Shown here in pieces: positions 3,885 through 6,946 of a stretch of 6,946 nt of DNA. Source of the stretch: Clostridia bacterium (GTDB taxonomy: Bacteria; Bacillota; Clostridia; Clostridiales; Clostridiaceae). The notes beneath the pieces are model-generated. The model worked only from the letters and a program-made list of their open reading frames with translations. It did not search any database and had not been told where the DNA came from. The translations under genes were made by a program, and so were the position numbers. Position 1 is the first letter of the stretch; every line of letters starts with the position of its first letter. The DNA lies in assembly GCA_009930125.1 (NCBI GenBank), contig RZYZ01000107.1:1-6946 (forward strand), in the 5' to 3' direction.

Positions 3885-6812
3885 ATGAATTTGGGAAATA
3901 AAAAGAAGAAGAAATTCAATCGATATACAGGGCTGCTCCTCATCATGGTTGTGGTTTTTTCTCTTCTGATCAATCAGATGTTCAATCTGCAGGTGATCCA
4001 CGGGGATGAGTACTTCGCACGTGCAAATGTGGAATTTATAAAAAATATTGATAATGCCGCGCCGCGAGGGGAAATCATTGATGCCAGGGGGAATGTCCTG
4101 GCCACATCGCTGCAGAGCTATAATCTGATTTATGTGGATACAACGGAATCCAGAAAGGAGATCTACACCACCATCGATAAGGTGGAAGCACTTCTGGAAA
4201 AATCCGGTGAGGAGATCAATGATTCATTCAGTCTCAAAACGGATCCTTTCCGCTTCGAGTTCAATTCCGATGACCCTGATTTCATAAGGAGTGCAGAACT
4301 CAGATGGAAGAAGGACAGGGGAATCAATGACTATCTTTTCAATACCATCATGAGAGAGAAAACAGGAAAAAGTAAGATCGCCGATCTCAACGAGAGTGAA
4401 ACCAATGAACTGGATGAGCTCATCCTGGATTTCACACCGGAAGAGACCTATTACTACCTGATCAGTTTCTACAATCTTTATGAACCCCTAGAACCGACAC
4501 CCGAGGAGAAGAAGGATTATGCCTTGAAAGACGGAAGGGAGATTCATGAGGAACTTCTCAAAGTCTTTGACTGGGGCACCATCAGATCCTACCTTCTCAT
4601 CAGAGACAGCATCCGAATGGAGAGCTATTCAGGTTCCAAGGCTGTGACACTGGTCAGCAACATGAGTGAGGCAAGTGCATTCACTTTCATGCAGCAGCTC
4701 AGTTTCCTTCCCGGCATTGACGTGGAAACCAATCCCATCCGATTCTATCCCTACGGACCCATGGCCGCCCATGTCCTGGGCTATCTGAATCCGGTCCCGG
4801 CTAAAAACAAAGATTATTATATGGAAAGAGGATATGATATTTCCAAAGACTATATCGGAATACAAGGAATTGAATCTGCTTATGAGAACAGACTGAAGGG
4901 CAGTAAGGGTGTAAGCACCGTGGAAGTCGACAAGAACGGAAGAACCGTGAGTGAACTTTTTGAACTGGAAACCTATCCCGGCAGCACGGTACAGCTGACG
5001 CTGGATCTTGATCTGCAGCATACGGCGGAGCAGGCGCTGAAAGACATCATCATCCGATATTCGGAAGAAGATACCAAGCATGCCATCGCCGGATACTTTC
5101 AGGATTCCTCCAATGCCACAAGAGGTGCGGTCATAGCAATGGATATCAATACGGGGAATGTTCTGGCCATGGCCAGTTATCCCAGTTATGATCCGAATAT
5201 CTTCGCTGTGCCTGGAAGGCTTACCACTGAGATCTACAAGGAGATTTTCACGCCGGATTATAAGACTTTTGCGGAAGAACTCATCCAGGAGAAGAATATC
5301 AGGGTTCCCGTGGAAGAAGGGTCCCAAGTCACAAGACCTGCTACAGTGGATGATCTGTTCAGAACCGGCGATGAGGGAAACCTTGAAGACAACAACGATC
5401 TCTATGCGAAACCACTTTTTAATTACGCTACCCAGGGGCTGGTTCCGTCGGGATCCACCTTCAAGATTGTCACAGGTCTTGCAGCCCTGGAGGAAGGGGT
5501 CATCACCGCAAATACCATCATCAGAGATACAGGTTCCTTTTCCAATGACAAGACGGGAACACCGATCACCAACGAGGGAGGAGGTTCTTATGGAAATACG
5601 GATCTGGCCAAAGCCATAGCCAAATCCTCCAATGTGTATTTCTCTGATGTGGGTTATCGACTTTATCAGGCAAAAGGGCTCAATGCCCTGGCGGAGTGGG
5701 CATGGAAACTCGGACTGGGACATAACCCGGAAGAGCCGCTACACAGCACCACAGGCATCGAAATCAGAGAAAGTATCTACGGAAATGTATATAATCATTA
5801 CGGCAAAGTGGAACTGACCAAGAAGCTTTTCATGTTCGATGTGGTGGAATTTCTTAAAGCGGGTCAGGCTCGTGATAAACGTAAGGGTCTTACATTCCCC
5901 CCACTGGATATCGGCATCGATAGATCCGACGTGGAGGCGATAGCGATAGCCAAAGAAAATATCAAAAAGGTGATCAGAGAAAGTCTCGATATCAGTCTGG
6001 AAGAAGCGAATAATCTCTTGAGAAAAGACTATGCTGAAGTCCGAAACAACCTGACCGAAGTGATTCATGAATATATTACACTACTACCAGAAGAAGAATC
6101 GGCTGGTCTGGCAGATGCAGAGCGATATGCAGATGAATTGGCGACACTGATCATCTATGACAAGTCCACTGAAATCATCAGCCCAAGAAACGTGCTGAAC
6201 TCCTCTCTGGGTCAGGGGGACAACCAGGTGACACTGCTGCAGGTGACCAACGCCCTGGCAGCCATCGCCAATGGTGGAACAAGATATAAGACCAATCTTG
6301 TGAGCAGAATTCTTGATGCAGAAGGAAACGTCATTCAGGAGAACGAACCCGTGATACTGGAAGAGACCGGAATCACGAAAGCCACAGTTGATGCTCTGCT
6401 GAAAGGGCTCCATGATTCCACCAAACCAGGTGGAGGTGCCTACAGCGTCTTCAAGGATTTCCCCATTGAAAGCGGAGGTAAGACGGGTACGGCAACCTGG
6501 AAGACCAATCAGGAAGAATTCGGTCGTGCTGCCTTCGGTGTGTACACCGCAGTCGCACCTATTGAAAATCCTGAAATCGTCGTTGCAGCCATCGTATATG
6601 ACGTGACCAGAGGATCCTTTGTGGCTCCGATTTCTCTTGCGGTTCTGGAAGAGTATTTTGAAGACCAGCTTGAAACGGAGTTTCCTGACTATCAGCGGCA
6701 GTTCGACTATGATTCACCGGAGCCGACCACAAATTACGTGGAGCCCGGTGAAGAGGCTCCTTCGAATGAAGAAGAGAGCGCAGAAGAATCCGAGGAAGAA
6801 AATACACCATAA
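3885..6812 (+). CDS. Class B penicillin-binding protein (PBP2/MrdA-type peptidoglycan transpeptidase), extra-long
   Basis: Monofunctional DD-transpeptidase that cross-links peptidoglycan stem peptides outside the membrane and is a beta-lactam target. A lysine-rich N-terminus (KKKKK, 6-10) and one membrane anchor (about 14-36) precede the PBP dimerisation/pedestal domain (about 55-365). That domain includes RGEIIDARGNVLA (61-73), FYPYGPMAAHVLGY (287-300) and GIQGIESAY (325-333). The transpeptidase domain (about 411-925) carries all three active-site motifs: SxxK as Ser524-Thr-Phe-Lys527 (PSGSTFK), SxN as Ser581-Ser-Asn583, and Lys866-Thr-Gly868. At 975 residues it is well above the roughly 600-750 usual for PBP2. 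The extra length lies in the pedestal domain (about 90-250), before the catalytic serine (about 440-515), between SxN and KTG (about 631-765), and in an acidic tail (about 941-975). The ATG follows AAGGGTGAT (3873-3881). No mreCD or rodA gene is adjacent; the gene appears to be transcribed alone. It could be a SpoVD/PBP3-type septal enzyme, but no PASTA domain is visible. Confidence 0.95.
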   Translation: MNLGNKKKKKFNRYTGLLLIMVVVFSLLINQMFNLQVIHGDEYFARANVEFIKNIDNAAPRGEIIDARGNVLATSLQSYNLIYVDTTESRKEIYTTIDKVEALLEKSGEEINDSFSLKTDPFRFEFNSDDPDFIRSAELRWKKDRGINDYLFNTIMREKTGKSKIADLNESETNELDELILDFTPEETYYYLISFYNLYEPLEPTPEEKKDYALKDGREIHEELLKVFDWGTIRSYLLIRDSIRMESYSGSKAVTLVSNMSEASAFTFMQQLSFLPGIDVETNPIRFYPYGPMAAHVLGYLNPVPAKNKDYYMERGYDISKDYIGIQGIESAYENRLKGSKGVSTVEVDKNGRTVSELFELETYPGSTVQLTLDLDLQHTAEQALKDIIIRYSEEDTKHAIAGYFQDSSNATRGAVIAMDINTGNVLAMASYPSYDPNIFAVPGRLTTEIYKEIFTPDYKTFAEELIQEKNIRVPVEEGSQVTRPATVDDLFRTGDEGNLEDNNDLYAKPLFNYATQGLVPSGSTFKIVTGLAALEEGVITANTIIRDTGSFSNDKTGTPITNEGGGSYGNTDLAKAIAKSSNVYFSDVGYRLYQAKGLNALAEWAWKLGLGHNPEEPLHSTTGIEIRESIYGNVYNHYGKVELTKKLFMFDVVEFLKAGQARDKRKGLTFPPLDIGIDRSDVEAIAIAKENIKKVIRESLDISLEEANNLLRKDYAEVRNNLTEVIHEYITLLPEEESAGLADAERYADELATLIIYDKSTEIISPRNVLNSSLGQGDNQVTLLQVTNALAAIANGGTRYKTNLVSRILDAEGNVIQENEPVILEETGITKATVDALLKGLHDSTKPGGGAYSVFKDFPIESGGKTGTATWKTNQEEFGRAAFGVYTAVAPIENPEIVVAAIVYDVTRGSFVAPISLAVLEEYFEDQLETEFPDYQRQFDYDSPEPTTNYVEPGEEAPSNEEESAEESEEENTP

Positions 6813-6816
6813 AATG

Positions 6817-6857
6817 AAAAGTATGCACAGGATGATCTTCATCCTAAGCATACTTTT
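6817..6857. terminator. Bidirectional intrinsic terminator
   Basis: A perfect 10-bp outer stem (AAAAGTATGC at 6817-6826 with GCATACTTTT at 6848-6857) encloses a perfect 7-bp inner stem (AGGATGA at 6829-6835 with TCATCCT at 6839-6845). A TCT loop closes it, and the two stems are separated by a 2x2 internal mismatch. The A-run on one side and the T-run on the other allow termination in both directions. It begins four bases after the PBP stop and directly abuts the stop of the convergent gene. Confidence 0.88.
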
Positions 6858-6946
6858 CTATTCGGGCTGAGTTATGATGATGGGTTCTTCATTTCCCTCT
6901 CTGGCCGCTTCAAGCGCTGCAGAGGAAAAGGTTCTGAAATCTCTCG
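6858..6946 (-). CDS. C-terminal end of an unidentified convergent gene (5' part beyond window)
   Basis: Reading leftward from the right edge, one frame stays open for 28 codons and stops at TAG (6860-6858), immediately before the shared terminator. The visible peptide contains a helical stretch (SSAALEAAREG) and ends in EEPIIITQPE. I prefer this frame to the other open minus-strand frame, which ends in taa near 6874, because its stop sits exactly at the terminator and its composition looks protein-like. Too little is visible to name a family. Confidence 0.45.
   Translation of the reverse strand, partial: RDFRTFSSAALEAAREGNEEPIIITQPE

Noticed and set aside
4629..5723. Leftward 364-codon frame inside the PBP gene
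   Set aside because: Long, but antisense to a PBP whose catalytic motifs are intact. Its composition (many Ile, His, Gly and Arg) is typical of a complement-strand shadow, and no start signal is visible.
5739..6413. Two leftward 109-codon frames
   Set aside because: Antisense shadows in the PBP insertion and C-terminal transpeptidase region.
6874..6920. Rightward ATG-rich start (MMMGSSF...) and an alternative leftward frame stopping near 6874
   Set aside because: The rightward frame has no ribosome binding site and begins just past a strong terminator. The alternative leftward frame has a less protein-like composition than the one ending at the terminator.

Overview
The window looks like chromosomal DNA from a low-to-moderate-GC Gram-positive bacterium (Bacillota, probably a Clostridia-type lineage). 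The signs are strong GGAGG-type ribosome binding sites, frequent AGA arginine codons, AT-rich intergenic DNA, a VanR/VanS-type two-component system, and a very long class B penicillin-binding protein of the kind seen in clostridial relatives. I cannot name the genus. No mobile element, CRISPR array, tRNA or rRNA is visible.

Layout. Positions 1-3531 hold a leftward set of three genes, read from right to left: an OmpR/VanR-type response regulator (3531-2836), a sensor histidine kinase that starts at a TTG codon overlapping the regulator's stop (2846-1224), and, after a 125-bp gap, a membrane protein (1098 to beyond the left edge). Neither the third gene's reading frame nor its product is obvious at first sight, because the frame has no stop inside the window. 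By hand translation it has two N-terminal membrane segments followed by a domain that matches the DnaQ/PolC-type 3'-5' exonuclease fold, but all four catalytic acidic residues are replaced. I regard this membrane-anchored pseudo-exonuclease as the most interesting item here.

Positions 3532-3884 are a 353-bp divergent intergenic region. It carries a likely leftward promoter for the two-component operon, an inverted-repeat cluster built from TTAA(G) units over that promoter's -35 region, further short repeats, a weak 40-codon open frame, and a clear -10 box just upstream of the rightward gene. Positions 3885-6812 encode a 975-residue monofunctional (class B) peptidoglycan transpeptidase of the PBP2/MrdA type. 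All three active-site motifs are intact, and there are several large insertions and an acidic C-terminal tail. A perfect, nested, bidirectional hairpin terminator (6817-6857) follows. It is shared with a convergent gene whose last 28 codons are visible (6946-6858).

How the genes may work together. A VanRS-like sensor pair transcribed away from a peptidoglycan transpeptidase suggests an envelope-sensing unit that could control cell-wall synthesis. The regulator probably also controls its own operon, given the repeats over its promoter. The third gene would add a membrane-bound, catalytically dead nuclease-fold protein to that response. The arrangement is seen in the sequence; the regulatory link is inference.
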